Source: Trichuris trichiura
Taxonomy: Eukaryota; Nematoda; Enoplea; Trichinellida; Trichuridae
NCBI GenBank assembly: GCA_037903355.1
Contig: JBAJFE010000061.1
Span: 248,001 to 312,000 of the forward strand
DNA length: 64,000 nt
Direction of reading: 5' to 3'
In this document: positions 20,686 to 34,303 of the stretch, in pieces
Layout: every line of letters begins with the position of its first letter
How positions within the stretch are numbered: position 1 is the stretch's first letter
Position numbers and translations under genes: made by a program
The notes under the pieces: generated by a model
The model's input: only the letters and a program-made list of their open reading frames with translations
Databases searched by the model: none
Told to the model about the DNA's origin: nothing

Positions 20686-22504
20686 ATGGATTTGTTTGGT
20701 AGTTTATCGACGGGGGATACTTACGGCGATTCGGGAAGTTTTAAATCGCACACTACGTCTCTGTCCCAGCTGATGTCGACTAGTTCAAGCGATTTATCAA
20801 CTGCTTCTACGGAAGGCACAAACGAAGTAACTGTTTTGCAATCACCTCAATGTCCTATAGGTGAATTGAGCTTCTATCACGGCCTGGGCAGTCGAAATAC
20901 CTTTAGAGCACGCTTGGTGAAGGCTGGCGACTTTCTTGTATTTTGCGACGTCGAACACGATTGTAGGCCATCCTTGTTAGTGTTGAATTACAATTGCTGC
21001 TTCGTCGGTGTGTTCGTCTTTGATGAAGACGAGGAGGGAAAATTTTTTATTCAACAAGCTAAACAACCGCATGCTTCTTTTTCTTCCGTAGGTGAGGCAG
21101 TACAGAACTATAAGCTGTGGGGTACGATTCTCCAGGTGAGTTTAAAAATTTGTGGGCGAATACCAGCTTTTAGTATTCAGGTTGAAGCGTTGGGTAGCAA
21201 GAATTTCTACATCCTAGTCAGAGAAGTTGTGAACCCAATTTACGAACAAATGCATTCATTTGGCGCCAAGGGTATTCACTGGACGCATTTGCCATTTTAC
21301 CATGGTCATCTTCCGCGTGATCAACTATCTGGTCGGTTGGAACGAAATGGTGATTTCCTTTTGCTAGCTGCAAATGACCAACATTTACTTCGCTTGGGTG
21401 TAAGATGGGACGACACGATAAGGATATTGAAAATTAAGCTGCAGCCCAACTCGGGCCACTATTATCTTCCTCGTACTAATAAGTTGCAGCCAGTTGAAAT
21501 AGTTTCTTCAGTGGAAGAATATGTCAAAGCTGTAGTCGCTGGTCGATGCGTGCTTGACAATTGCGTTTTGAAATGGCCTGTCAACTGTCCAGTTGTTCGT
21601 CGCGGACAATACAGATGTTGTGAATGTTGTAGAGAAGCAATGGACTGTTATCATGGGGTTCCAAAAATCAGTTTGAGACCTCTGTGCAGCTTGCCCTACT
21701 ATCACGGCGAAAAGAGAGATCCGTACGAACTGAAGGATCGGTTTGTCTCCATTGGTGACTACGGTGTTTATTTCTGCACGTCAACTAAATGCCTTATGCT
21801 TCTTGTTTGCTATCAGTCGAAGACTCACGGATCAACGTACGTTGTTTGTTTCAAAATAGTCAGAGCAGACGATAATATGCTCCACCTGGAAAGGCATTCT
21901 CGAAAGCACAGCTTCAGCACAGTTTCAGAATTGGTAGATTTTTACGCGAACAATAGGATTAAGTTAGCGGTGCGTCTTCTATTTCTATTTTTTTAAAAAG
22001 TGCGATCACTAAAAGATAACGTTGTTGCAGACCAGATTTTTTGGCAGTCCGGTAAGATTGCTTAAGCCAGTCATAAGCGATGAATTTTTGGGCAACCAGC
22101 GCGTGGTTCGGAATTGTCGTCATGACGTATTACCTTACTTTTTCCCAACGCAACAACCGTATTCGTGCGCATACATGTTCGAAAGGGACGGAGACTTTAT
22201 GCTAAGCCAGCATTCTGAGGATAGCATTCCAAGTTTAAGCGTCCTTGTTAAAGGTGAAGTGAAAGTTGTTGAGCTCAGCTCAGTTGAAAGGAACGGCCAT
22301 TATCAGCTGCCTCGTGTGCATACAGCAGAACCTTTAGAGTGGGTGGATAGCGTTGATGAATTCGTAAAATCATCAATCGTACATGGAATGCCGATATTTG
22401 GCCTTTTGCCAAGAAGACCTATACTTCGTGACTCTAAGCTGCGGAGAGTTAGACATTGCACGATTAAAAGGAAGAAAAACAAGGAAAAGCAAGAAAATGT
22501 GTAA
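20686..22504 (+). CDS. Protein of four tandem SH2-like domains lacking the FLVR arginine
   Basis: The model is join(20686..21135, 21181..21969, 22031..22504), 570 residues, with introns of 45 and 61 bp, all phase 0. The start has context AAAATGG and is conserved in the truncated copy at 15470. A Ser/Thr-rich N-terminus (1-55) precedes four SH2-like repeats at about 61-150, 187-275, 321-412 and 446-533. Repeats 1-3 open with the SH2 signature FYHG or YYHG; repeat 4 has YFFP. In all four the strand that normally reads FLVR has lost the arginine that grips phosphotyrosine: GDFLVF, GDFLLL, GDYGVY, GDFMLS. Between repeats 2 and 3 lies a Cys-rich linker (CCECC, about 297-300). The C-terminus is basic (KRKKNKEKQ), possibly a nuclear or membrane signal. 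There is no kinase or other catalytic domain. The protein is probably cytoplasmic and a scaffold or binding decoy; the repeats look like relatives of nematode Fes-type SH2 domains. I know of no named homologue. Confidence 0.82.
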
Positions 22505-23042
22505 TAATCATTACTAACGTTACTATTCAATTCTTTGCTTTATCGCTTCCCTTTTTAGTTTAGCGCAGTAGCACGAGTTTGCGTAGCTGTGTTTTTCTAC
22601 GTATTTTTAGTTAACATGTATGGCTGATTCTTCCTGTAATTTTGTTACTTTGGAATAATTAATGCGCACTTACCATCCTTTCGTCCTTGCTTTAGTAAAT
22701 ATGCTTGCCAATGTTAAATATGTTGCTCCCAATGCTTTGGACATTTGAACCACAATGGCAGCGAACCGCGTCATGTTCTTCTTGTTTATCTAACTGGAAA
22801 GTTAGCGGACGCAGTCGGCGTTCCTGCATTTTAATTATTGCTTTCCTAAATCCATTGCTGCAAGATGGGCTCGTTGAAATAGATCTTTGTTGACTTGAGG
22901 TTCGCTCGCCTTTGTCATTCATAATCTTACTTTCTCCACGTTAAAACTGACCCCAGCACTCTATAGTAGTAAACAAGGTGAACACAAAGTCAACTGTATT
23001 TTCGTACTGAGCGATAGCATACTTTTCACTTTTCAAATCCCC

Positions 23043-23135
<93 letters not shown>

Positions 23136-24252
23136 TGTGGTAGTAAGAGACTGAGCACACAACTAGGACGGAAGGTATGTGCTAATAATGGGAGAAATTT
23201 TAAAACTCATATTCGGTATGGGTTAGTCTTTGTCAGCCATTTCTTCTATACGAGAAAACGATTCGTTTCACCAGAAGCTATTTTGAGATAGGTTGTTTAA
23301 AATCCATATTTTTTTTTAAAATTGATGCATTTTAAACTTCGTTTACGTCGACATACTTATCCATCCTATCCATCCTCAGATCATTGGGCACAAGTTAGGC
23401 ACATTTTTTTGCAACTGCCTCCGTTTATTGGTATGCTAACAGCGGTACGTATATTGCACAATTTTTTCTGGAGGCTGTTTGTCAGTCCTTCGTTTGGTCT
23501 GCACATAACGTGGGGAATTGAAAATACATATCTAACATAAGCATATTGGTTAAAATGGGCTTTCCTGCACTGGTAGGAATACATACGAATTAATAAAATG
23601 TAACGAATACATATTCAGCTTATGATCTCTGTTTATTCCGCGTATCAGCGATGATGTTCTTATCACTCGCCGCACGATAGTTTGTACTTGGTTTCGTCAA
23701 CCTAGCGACTACTGCTTGCAACACGAGCAGTTCAGAAATCATTTTAATAACTAAGTACAGTTTTCGATTTGGTCATATTTTACTACGGCGCAATTCTTTT
23801 CCATGTCCACACATTAACCACGCCCTATATTTGATTAACGTACGATTTTGCCAGATTTCTAAATGTTTTTACCTTATACTTAGGGAGATAGAGTTGTTTG
23901 TAAGTTATAATTAACATTGTCAACATTGGGCAGAGAACAAACCCTCTTCCTCCCATTAACCCATTCTTGTGTACACATCGGTTTTCCGCTCTCCTTCGAA
24001 AGAGTGACCAAAGCTGTCCGGAAAATTATAGAAAACAAAACTCCTGTTCTTCTGCCACATATCAACAGTCGGTCATACATGGGCAACAAATCGCCGCTCG
24101 TCATACGTCCACTTTTGCGACTAGCCATTCCACGCCTTCGAGCATCGTTTTTTTAAGTTTTAAAACTGTTTAGTTCGTTACAAGCAATAGCATCGAGCGC
24201 TAGCTGCATTGCAGTAATATCTTTTCGTAACGAGGATAAGCTTTGCCTTCAG
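22505..24252. other. Intergenic region with microsatellite
   Basis: No coding sequence was recognised. It contains the (ATT)n run listed separately. Any 5' exon or promoter of the first EGF gene should lie in its right half, but none could be fixed. Confidence 0.6.
23043..23135. repeat. (ATT)n microsatellite
   Basis: About 31 perfect ATT units. The isoleucine-rich frame on the other strand is an artefact. Confidence 0.98.
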
Positions 24253-27200
24253 GCATGTTCTACACGGAAAGTTTGCATTCTATCAACCCTCGTTGTGGTC
24301 TACTTTGCGAAGATGTCATTGGCGAGTACGCCCGCATGTCCTACGTACGGCCAGTGCAGCATTCAGATTGACGAAGACACGTGTTTGTTTCTGTCATTGA
24401 AACCTCAATTCCTATTTAATAATAGCGTATGCGCTGAAGTTCCGAATGGTACGCTGCATGCATTCAAATTATCCGCCAACACAGACTACTACTTTTATCC
24501 GCCAACATTGTTTTATCCTCATCCTGGTCATTGCAAATATTTCGATCGTGCAAAAGATGGGAATTACGCTACTCTTAAGTATCGAAATGCGTGGCTCATA
24601 GTTGGCGTCGATACGGAGAATGAAACGTCAAGTGAAAAAATCATTCGGCTGCATTTGCAGCACGCCGTTACAAAACAAGAGGATATGATTCGCTATCGAA
24701 TAACTAACAAGAAACTTGAGCCTATAGAAAATTATACCGTTATAAAGAATTATACGGTTCTGGAGGAGGTTTACGCTAGAAACCCAAGCAAAGATAACCC
24801 GTTGGCTATTCTTGTATATTTGTGGGATGACATGCAACCACAACACGAATGGCAGCATGTGAGAACATTTGCTGAACTCTCTGAAACAGACGCAGAAGAC
24901 AGTTTGTCAAGCTGGAGAAAAAGTCGTGCTACTTGCGTGTTCCCGTCTCTAAACAAGCTGTGTAAGACATTCAACAACGTGACTGGAAAGTGTACATGCC
25001 GTCCTGGCTATACGGGCACCTTCTGTGACAAAGGCAAGTTGCTTTCTTTGTTTCAACCTGGAATTCATTCTACCGCGAAATTTCTTTTCTTTAGTCGCGG
25101 CGCTAATTACAGCTGGCTTCCTACTTGTAAATAGCCGATGTTTTTTGGAAGGAAAACTATCATTCTACAAAATTTAAAAATTGTAGCGATTCAACGTTTC
25201 TAACTGTACTACAGCATACTGGCGCAAATAGCAATCTTAATCCCCATTCAACATTCTTATCAATTATTTACACACATTGCTTAAACAACAAAAGCGAAAT
25301 TGTTCAATTCCATTCGTCCTGCAAAGCTGCACGGCCGCGTTTTGTTTCGGTGCTCTTAAACTAAGAAGTTACACAGTTAGTCGGCCATGATTATACTCAA
25401 TTATCATGCATCTCAGAGGTTCCCGCCCCTAAGTTCTATGAGATTATGAATAGCAAACATACCGCCCACATTGGAAAATTTAAGTGACGCACACGAGTTT
25501 TCCATCCTTTCTTTGCTACTCGCTTAGACCGCTGAGGCGCTTTATTGCATTTTGACAAATTTCTTTGCTACTCCGACTGGTCGCTTTCAGACATCAACGA
25601 ATGCACCGACTATCCATGTAAGAACGGTATATGTAAAAACACGCACGGATCCTATGAGTGCATATGCTTTGGAGGATGGATAGGAAAGCATTGCGAAACG
25701 GGTAACCAACGAATGTTGCACTTCAAAGCAGCATCGCTTGGACGTTTAAGATGTGAATGAATGTGACTATCCCAACATTTGCGGGCCCAAAGGAACTTGC
25801 GAAAATACAGTAGGGAGCTTTCTATGCATTTGCCCTGCTGGACTGACCGGAAAGCACTGCGATTCTGGTGAGCAGTTCGAATTAGGGTACAAATATTCTT
25901 TTACAAGTATCTGATATTAAAGACGTTGAGGAGTGCCTGCAGCAGCCGAACCCATGTGAACCTAATGGCAAATGTTTTGACACATTTGGGTCGTACGTAT
26001 GTCATTGTCTTCCGGGATGGACAGGGAAGCATTGCACTTCCGGTGCTGACATGTTCATAGACTTCTTCATACTTTTAAGAAATGGAACCATTTTTATTTG
26101 CTAGATATCGATGAATGCGTATCCGGTCAGGATCGCTGCTTTAACGATGGCACCTGCGTCAACACAATAGGTAGTTACATCTGTAGATGTAAAGAATCAT
26201 GGACTGGTCCGAAGTGCCGAGAAGGTTAGTTGAACGTTGTCCTAAACTGTCCACGCTTATTCTCTCAAAAACTTCCCACCAAAACGCTACTTCACAAATT
26301 GGCTTTTATAAAAGTATATAGGCGCCAATCCGCGCGCGAAGACAATTGTGCAAACAATTACTGTGAAAACTGCTTATTGAAAATTTCGATAATCCCATTT
26401 CGCTGAGGAAGCCAACACAGCTACAGTTTCAATGATCAGTGCATCGTTTCAGTCCAGCAGTTTTCTACTTCCGGTCTGCTAAGTTGAAGATGCCCAAATC
26501 TTCTAAGTCTATAAAGCACAAAACTGAAAAAATTTACCGTGATAACTTGAAACAATCTAGTGTATGCCCTACAGTTCGGCTCTCGAACATAGTTCTAACG
26601 TCGTGCTTGAATAATTGCGATGCCAAGTCTGGAAATAGTTGCATTGTATTTTCCAGCACGCTGTTGCTGGTATGGACAATATTTTCACTTCTTTTCCTTC
26701 TCTGGTCAACAGTGGACATTGTTGTTTTTCAATACCTGCCACTTCTTTTGTTGACTAAGTAGAACATGTATATATTTGTAGCCGTCGACCTTTGCAAGAA
26801 ACTGGACTGCGTTAATGGCTTATGCGCAGCAAAGGAAAATGTTTCTGAAGTTGAATGTAAATGCTACATGGGATGGTCTGGTGAAGCTTGTACTGTCGGT
26901 ATGCATCGGCAGGCGAAATGTTTTTTTGTGATATTTCGCATTAGATAAGGATGAATGCCAAGAGACGAAAGATCTTTGTTTAAACAATGGTGTATGCTCA
27001 GATCCAAAAGGAAATTATACCTGCACATGTAATGCTGGGTACACTGGTAGAAATTGCGAAAAAGGTAGTTCCATCTAGTAGCATTGGTTCGATTTGACTA
27101 AGTCAACACTTGGTCGACCATCGTCATATTTCAACAGCAATTACGATGGTTTTCCTTTTTTGAAGGGACAATTTTTTCTTACTGTTGTAGTGAAACTTCT

Positions 27201-30200
27201 TAGACGTAAACGAATGCGCCAATGCTGATTGCATAAACGGTTATTGCACTGATTTGGTGAATGGCCACAAATGCGATTGCTACATTGGTTTCACGGGTGC
27301 AAATTGTGCTGTTGGTGGGCAATACTTTTAACATGATTAGATGGGCACATCGAAGTCATCTGTTATTGTCTTCATTGTTTAGAATTAAGCCCTTGTGAGT
27401 ACTTATCGTACGACTGCGGGAAAGGCTCTTGTTTGCCGGACGGCAACCTTCCTCATTGCGAATGTACGCCTGGCTACACTGGTATACATTGCGAGCAAGG
27501 TAAGTCGCAATCGGATGCACCCACATGTTCAAGAAATGCGTAACGCTTCCCAGAAAGTGTTGTAGCTTTTCATTGTATGGACGCGTAAGGTCGTAAGATA
27601 AGCACAGGGCGGTTTCTCTGTCTTATTGGTTCGTTTCAAATGCACTGAATTTTTCACTGGGCGTTCTGAGTACGCCGCAAACTATGAAGACTTGCTCATC
27701 ATTGTCCCGGGTTCATCTTAGTCGTTACATTTTAATCCACAGTAATTATCGTACTGGTAAAAATTAAATTAGTACTATTTAAGTTATCATATTTCCTTCG
27801 GAATAAATTTTCTTCCTTCGATTCTATTTTGTCATTTCATTGTTCTGAACTTAATCTACAGTTGACGATGATTAAGTATGTCTGAGAGAAGACTGACCTT
27901 TACAGCTTTTATGAGCCTTAATTAGCAGTTAATTGTTTGCTCTTCAGTGATAAGCAAATGCGAAACAGCGCCTTGCTTAAATGGTGGTGTTTGCGCTGAT
28001 AACGAACGGATCAATGAATTTGAATGCATTTGTGGGCCAGGCTACGGTGGCTTTGACTGCTCTGTATGTAAGTTAATTCCCATAATCATTTTTTTACCGT
28101 TGTGCTACTGCTCTGTTGCTCTAATTTGCATAAAGCTTTGGTTTCCGGTGCGTGCGTTGCGCCATTCACATTATTTTCGGAATAGCTGAGTGACTGGCAT
28201 GTCACGCGAGAAACATTTCCCCAATTCATGGCTATGACATCTTTTTAACCTTAATCTTTCAATGGGGGCTTGCACAGCCTTGTGTCTTTCTTCTCTTCAG
28301 CAATACTACTCTCCTCTGATCATTCGTCAGCATCTAAATGCACAGTAGGCTGTGCTCATATTTCTGCCCGCATAAGTCAGCCTTTTTCATAATCTCCTCC
28401 AGGTCCATTTCACGCTTGTTCACGTGGCCAACATTTAATGATAGAAGTGGTCAACATAGAGACGCAGTGAACGTATGAGGCTAGGCTTAGCGCAGCAACA
28501 CCCAGTGTGCTATTCTTTATTGTACAGGTCTTCATAGGAAAATGCCCTTCATGATCAAAGCAAAGTACGAGCATTCATACTGTATCATGCAAATTCAATA
28601 CGTTTAATAGTCATTTCTCATGGTTTAATAGTTCTTTCTGTAAAAGAAGCCAGCTTTGGTCTGCTTCTTCTTTTTACTGCTGAAAGCACCCTCTGCTCCT
28701 GGTACGCCATTCTGCGTATCTGAGCATTCTTCAGCAGCAAATGGTTCCAGTTGCATAATCAGATGCCGGTTATAATCTTACTTCAGAGTATATACACGGT
28801 AGACTTCCGTATGCGCGGGAGAAACGTTCCAAGGGTGATAATAAAGAGCAAAAGCGAACGCTTCTGAGTGCAAGTATATTGTGACTTTAATAAGAACACT
28901 TGTTAGGTTCATGCAAAAATAAGTCAATTTCTCTTGACATTAACGCTTCCTAAGTAGCCTCTCATTGAACCAGCGTTCTTCAAGGGCGCAGGTCAGCAAG
29001 CCTCTGCCCTAACCGATTTAGCAGCCGGTGAACCGGTAATCCTGTAAAGTGGCTTATCAATGAACATAAACATTGAGGTGCGAAGTCTTCTTCACAGGCC
29101 GCCATACCATCTGAAACTAGGTATTGCTTCCTTTCTTCATATCTGCCAGGGAACCAGTCTAATGCGGACACTGTCACCTTATGTCAGAGTTTTTTTAACG
29201 GGAATTCTTAATCTTGATCCGCTGTCTACAGAATATTTAGTCTGCAGTAGGAGTAGCTCCGCGAATCACTGGTAAAGAAGCGTATAGCGCTACTCTCTTG
29301 TTGCACTCTATCAAAGCGGAAGAACAAGGTGCTAATAAACTCCCTTGTCTTAACAGAGGGACGCGGAGAAGCCCCTGATAACTTTATCAATAATATTATT
29401 TTTAACGACTACAAAGATGAGCACACGTGTGAATTCCTGGAACCGGCTTCACCTATTACACGGGCTGCGACCTACGTAATATTTAACTGCGTAGACAGTA
29501 GAAAGAGAAACTGTGAACACGGGTGCCCTACTGCATATGTACACGCTAAAATGTGATCGGAAAGGTGACCGACATCTACTCCAAACACCTCGTACTCCAT
29601 TTTGGGACTTCTCAACAGACAGCGGCACGGCTTGCTCTGTCATCTCTCCGTGTTTGTTAGTATTTACAACGCATGACAGAACGTACTAAAGCAAATAACC
29701 CGTCACTAACATTCTCTTCTCAACACTACTAATCTGTCTGCTTCAGATGATAATCCCTGCATTCCTTCGCCATGCAAAAATGACGCCTCATGCATTGTTA
29801 ACAGAACTTCTCCTCATGGTTATACATGTTTGTGCAAACCTGGATTCTTCGGTGGAATCTGCGAGGCCATTGAAGGGTCTGCTTTGCTCAGTAAGTACCT
29901 TCTTATCATGCTTTGTTGTCCGTACACGCTCTGCGCTGAACAGTAGTCCTACACTCAGAGCATAATATTTTTCTAAACAACTTTTGCCTAATCATTCAGC
30001 GCGTTTTTTCTCTGATAAATTCCTTTTGTTTTTTTGGGAGTTTGTATAAAAGGATGCTTGCTTTTCCTAAATCCATTTGCCTTGCTTTCGCTGGCTCTTA
30101 TAATTGGGTGAGCAACGGTCGCTGCATTCTTTGACATCTATGCTATCAGCTATTGTTTGTCCACTAATATTTTTCTTTGCTATTTCGTGACGCTAAGCAG

Positions 30201-30497
30201 AAGCAATAACGTCTATAAAACTGGATACTTCTTTTGTAACTGCATTCACATTCTTATTCTAACAGGAGGTGGTACTAAATTATTTTTCTGTAACTTATTT
30301 TACTGCGTAATGAAAAATATATTGTTTTAGCACCTACGTCATCTGGCTTTTCTGCAAGAGAAAATAACATGAAACTAACCGTTCTTACACTGCTTCTTTT
30401 TGTGTTTCTGCTGGTCCAACGTGGTTCCGAGGGATCTGGTACACCTACTTTTCTTCTCTGTCAATTCAGTAATAATAAACTCACGTTCATAAAATAA
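24253..30497 (+). CDS. EGF-repeat surface protein with novel N-terminal domain, copy 1
   Basis: The exons are 24253..25033, 25591..25701, 25751..25867, 25923..26042, 26105..26224, 26782..26898, 26945..27064, 27204..27314, 27383..27499, 27948..28067, 29747..29890 and 30331..30497, giving 714 residues from the first acceptor. Exons 2-11 are symmetric phase 1 and each encodes one EGF-like module. Several start with DINEC or DVNEC and carry GSY(x)C(x)C, the calcium-binding EGF type. Exon 1 encodes a hydrophobic stretch ([12 protein letters not shown], probable signal peptide core), a Cys-containing domain of about 220 residues with [24 protein letters not shown] and N-glycosylation sites in NYT repeats, then a first EGF-like module. 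The last exon has [15 protein letters not shown], probably a membrane anchor. The initiator is either in an undetected upstream exon or the ATG at 24313. The first intron uses a GC donor. The 1.7 kb intron 28068-29746 shows no gene. The role is probably extracellular adhesion or binding. Confidence 0.8.
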
Positions 30498-32250
30498 ACT
30501 CTTCAGGGTACAAATGATGTGATTCCTTACGTTTTCACCGTCGAAAAAGAGAAATGTTAAATTGTAGGTAAATTACGTTTCTTAGCAAATTCTTTATGCG
30601 CAAGAATAGATGCTCAATTCTCTTGCCGTGGGTTGAATTGTTTAGGTACACTCTCCTCGTCTTGTGCCTAGAAATAGTTGCCCTTTCTCAATTTATGTTT
30701 TCATGCTCCGGTACCGAAACCGGAGATTTATGCTTTTTGTCACTTAGAAATGACAATGCAATTTGTGTAAGGTTTCATAGGTAAGTTTACGTAAGTTTCG
30801 TAGAATTTTATATCTTGTTGTTGGAAAGGCAGTGAGAAAATTTGTCGAATTGTCTGCAGTAATGTTTTTTTTAAAAGCAACAGACATAGCACTATTACGA
30901 AAACGTAGGACGACACAAAACTGATTTAGTTTGACGAATATTATTTCTTTGTATGATGACTGAGATATCAATGTTGTCTACATAATGTGCGCGAAGCGTA
31001 TCGGAATAAAATTCTTGAACGCTGTCACAAATACGCGCAGGTGAGCATTTATTGGGATATATTCACCATATATTCTGAACATAAAATGGATAGTATTGTT
31101 TAATTCATATGCGTCTTATATGGATGTACTTTAATCCATGAAAATCTTGTTCTTCCAATGGTTATGATTGTGCGAGTTTCTGTTTGTTTCATCTCTCGGT
31201 CCTTTCACATTTACTGTACAGGCCTTTAGCTACTCAACTTCACCTAAGAGTGTCATTTAGTGGACGAAATTTTCGTTTTCGAACCGCGATTTCTAAATGC
31301 ACGTAAAGTGCTGTCAGTTATGTGAAAGAGTTTCATTTACCTCTTATTATGTTCGCGACAGTTACTCTGACATGGATGACAGCGATATAGTAATAATAAT
31401 AGCAACAGCAGAAACAACAACAACAACAACAATTATAATAATAATAATAATAATAGTAATATCTTTTTTTCTTTTTCTTAACGGATTTTAAAATTGTTTC
31501 TTCTGAAAAAATTGGTTTCGCGGAAATTCCAACCCGTTTTTTATTTCACGTTTATTGCATAAACGTTTACTAAGGCACTTTCGGGACTCCCCATGACCCG
31601 TCATCAAACCAAATTGTGCCGCGCGTCGGGTCAGTATCTATGGTTGCCAGCCGCTCATTCCGACCAACTTTGGCGGAGACATCAGCTGTCAGCTTTGTCC
31701 TCAGCCGTCAAGCGTCAGTCCAACACCTATTCAGTCAGACGGTGCAGTGAGCGTCCAACTGACTTTAAATGACGGCGACACATTAACAGCAGGACGACAA
31801 CGAGCAAACTCGACCATATATCTCCATCCGTTTTTTAAAAATTCGGTTTTAAATTTTCTTCCTTCCCACGGCTCCGACTTCTTTCTTCTGTCCCCCTCGT
31901 TATCCTCTTCCCTTTGTTGATCCCCGCGAGCACTTGATTTATTTCCTTCTTTCTCTTCAGCAGACTTTCAAAATTGCTTCTCCTTAAAAAAATTTTTTTC
32001 GCAGTTTCCAACCCATTTTTTAATTAAGGCAGACCTCAAAGCACCCCAGTGAACGTTTACGCAATAAACGTTAATTTAAAAACCCCTTGGCAGTTCCCCG
32101 AAAAAAACCTTTTAAAAGAAACGTGGATATAGGATCAAGAGCGCTGTGACGCCATTTACGTGATCAAAAAACAAAAGCTGGTCCAATCTCTTGATGTCAT
32201 ATTCCGTAAGCATGCACACAAATGGCCTCGCACAACACAAATCAGCTTCT

Positions 32251-32486
32251 CTTTAGTTCTTCCATAGTTGATCCTCTGATTCACGGGTTCGCCGGTTTGA
32301 TGTATCCGTAAGTAAACCTCAAGATAAAGTCTCTACCTATGAACCCAAACTTCAAAGATAAAGTGTTCTGTATTTTCTCTAACAATTAGTTTATCCATTC
32401 CTTGGTAGGGCACTTTGAAGTTTGCTTACAGATACATCAAACAGGCCAAACCTGTGAATCAGAAGATCAAATTGAAACAACTAAAG
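32251..32486. repeat. Foldback repeat in the spacer
   Basis: The arms of about 75 bp begin CTTTAGTTCTTCCAT and end with the imperfect complement. The conserved core TTTGATGTATC(C/T)GTAAG lies on both arms with CTGATTCAC outside it. The copy in the next spacer is at about 50490-50725. It has no coding content, so it is probably an old MITE. Confidence 0.75.
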
Positions 32487-34225
32487 CCTGTTAAAAGACA
32501 CCCCGTGTTTCTTCTTACTTCTGTTAAAACTTTCATAACGTGAGCCCATCCGTGTTTATAATTTTGTATCCCTGACAACGCGACACGATTCCTCATAAAG
32601 GCTTTGTAAACCGTTTCGCTTCAGTTCTTAAGTAAAACACAGGCTGTGGCTTAAACAAACTTCTATGGGAGCGGGAGAGCTCGGTAGACAGAGCCATTCA
32701 TCTTACAGAAACGTTGGGAGTAACATGAAGAAGAAACCTTAGAAAAAGTATTTCCAATCGTTATGAGAAGATGCTCTTTCACTCGCAAAACTATGTGACC
32801 GTCCGATTGTGTACCTATTAGCTGTCATCCAAGGCTTTATCAGTAGATCACATACTCAGAGTAATCTTCGTTTAAAGCACTTGCATTTTAAAACTTCCTT
32901 CGCTTCGTTGTAGTAACACGTGTTCGTCCTTGCGGTAACAACTTTAAATGCGTTTCATTTCCACAGCGCCTGAAGTAATTTAGCGAGCAAATAGACATAC
33001 CGGAATGACACTCACGGTAGGCGTTCTCTCACTTCTTCCTCGACTGGCCATCCTTTTTCCGCTTGGGTCAGAGCAATAGTCTAAATACCGATAGCCGACA
33101 CTTTACTTACTCTAAATCCCACATGCACGCACCGTTGTAGGCGAAGAATACCTCACTGGGTGACAGCTTTCCACTGGTACAATTCTTGAACGGAAAAGGG
33201 TACAACCATGACCCAACCGATATCTTGAAAGTGAACTTTCAGTGATTTTCCCGTAGGGCACATCTCCTACTGGCAATGTTACATGCTCATTTTCAGTTTA
33301 TTATCTTCCTATATTTCGTAGTTCCACGCAAGCAGTGATTCTTTGAACTTATCCACAGAGATACAAAACTCAGCGTAACGGTGGTAAACAGTATTTCCAT
33401 CGTCGAAAAGTACTGCCACCATAGCATCTCCACGAACAGTATACCGTTAATCACTCACATTTGTCCCAAACATGAAATCAGATCGTATTAAAAGGCATAG
33501 GTGAAATTTGTTTTTACAAACACCACTACTTTCAAGGTTGCGTCCTAATGAGCAAAGTATCCTTCCGGGAAATAAACCCCTGGTAATATTTTCCGGCGGG
33601 CGATTATTTCGTCCTGCTTCAAGAATGTCTGTACTGAGAGCTTCGTCGCAGTTAACGATTCCAACTATTCCGTATTTTCACATCGGCTATTGTTCTCATC
33701 GCGGGTTCTTCTAAACCTCCTGTTCTTTACGGCTCGCCAAATTTACGGCATTCGAATGCATTTACTCTGTTCATTCAGTGATGATTAACATGTCATCTAT
33801 ATACATTAGTTCACTACAGCTCTTTTGTTAACCCGCCAATTATAAAGTCGGCCTTGTTAGTTCGTGTTGCGCCTCAAAACCGTTTAAAGATTAGCTCCAT
33901 CTTTGTCGAGGTCGTCAACGCAGGTTCTCCAGAAGGACTGGTAATAAATGCTCCAATCTCTGAAATGATCAAACATCGTTGCAACAGACACAGCTCAGAA
34001 CTAATCATCAACCATTGCCTTCGTTTTGGAAACAGTGGTAGTTTCTCCTTGCTTTCCATAATTTTCTGCAATATCGACAACGTTTTTCCATCCTTCTGTC
34101 ATCATACTGACTCTAACGTGTCACATCCTGCATCATTGACAATTCCTTGCGTGATTACGCACAGTGGGTATGATAAAGCGGACCACTCAGCACTCTTTCT
34201 CAACTCTCAATATTGCATCGCTCTG

Positions 34226-34233
34226 TATATATA
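34226..34233 (+). promoter_or_regulatory. Possible TATA box of EGF gene 2
   Basis: TATATATA lies 70 bp before the exon-1 acceptor, identically placed in copy 3 (56904-56911). If it is a promoter, transcription would start near 34255. The AG at 34302 would then be a trans-splice or cis-splice acceptor and the ATG at 34340 the start. There is no supporting data. Confidence 0.25.
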
Positions 34234-34303
34234 CGAAACCGTTCAGTCATTTTTAAACCAGCGCTCACCTCTCATTCTGACGACGCAGCTTTGCACTTTT
34301 TAG

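Larger units (their letters stand above)
16225..21218. repeat. Tandem segmental duplication, unit B
   Basis: This is the collinear partner of unit A without the palindromes and PLE sequences, so it serves as the empty-site reference for all of them. Unit B passes without a break into the rest of the SH2 gene. The opening stretch 16225-16724 shows no gene. Confidence 0.85.
30498..34303. other. Spacer between EGF genes 1 and 2
   Basis: No gene was recognised. It contains an interrupted CAA/TAA trinucleotide tract at 31413-31461 and an inverted repeat at 32251-32486. Nearly all of it is duplicated at 48675-50959 plus 55395-56981, where the Gypsy element splits it. A 149-codon frame at 33854-34303 is shared with copy 3 but has no coding signature. 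Confidence 0.7.

Noticed and set aside
22941..23162. Ile-rich minus-strand frame
   Set aside because: Artefact of the (ATT)n repeat.
30369..30440. [17 protein letters not shown] taken as the signal peptide of a separate small secreted protein
   Set aside because: The segment is in frame with the preceding EGF exon through a consistent phase-1 junction in both copies, so a C-terminal membrane segment is the simpler reading. A separate gene is not fully excluded.
33854..34303. 149-codon frame upstream of EGF gene 2, also present before gene 3 (56532-56981)
   Set aside because: It is shared only because the spacer is recently duplicated. It has no motif and is absent upstream of gene 1.
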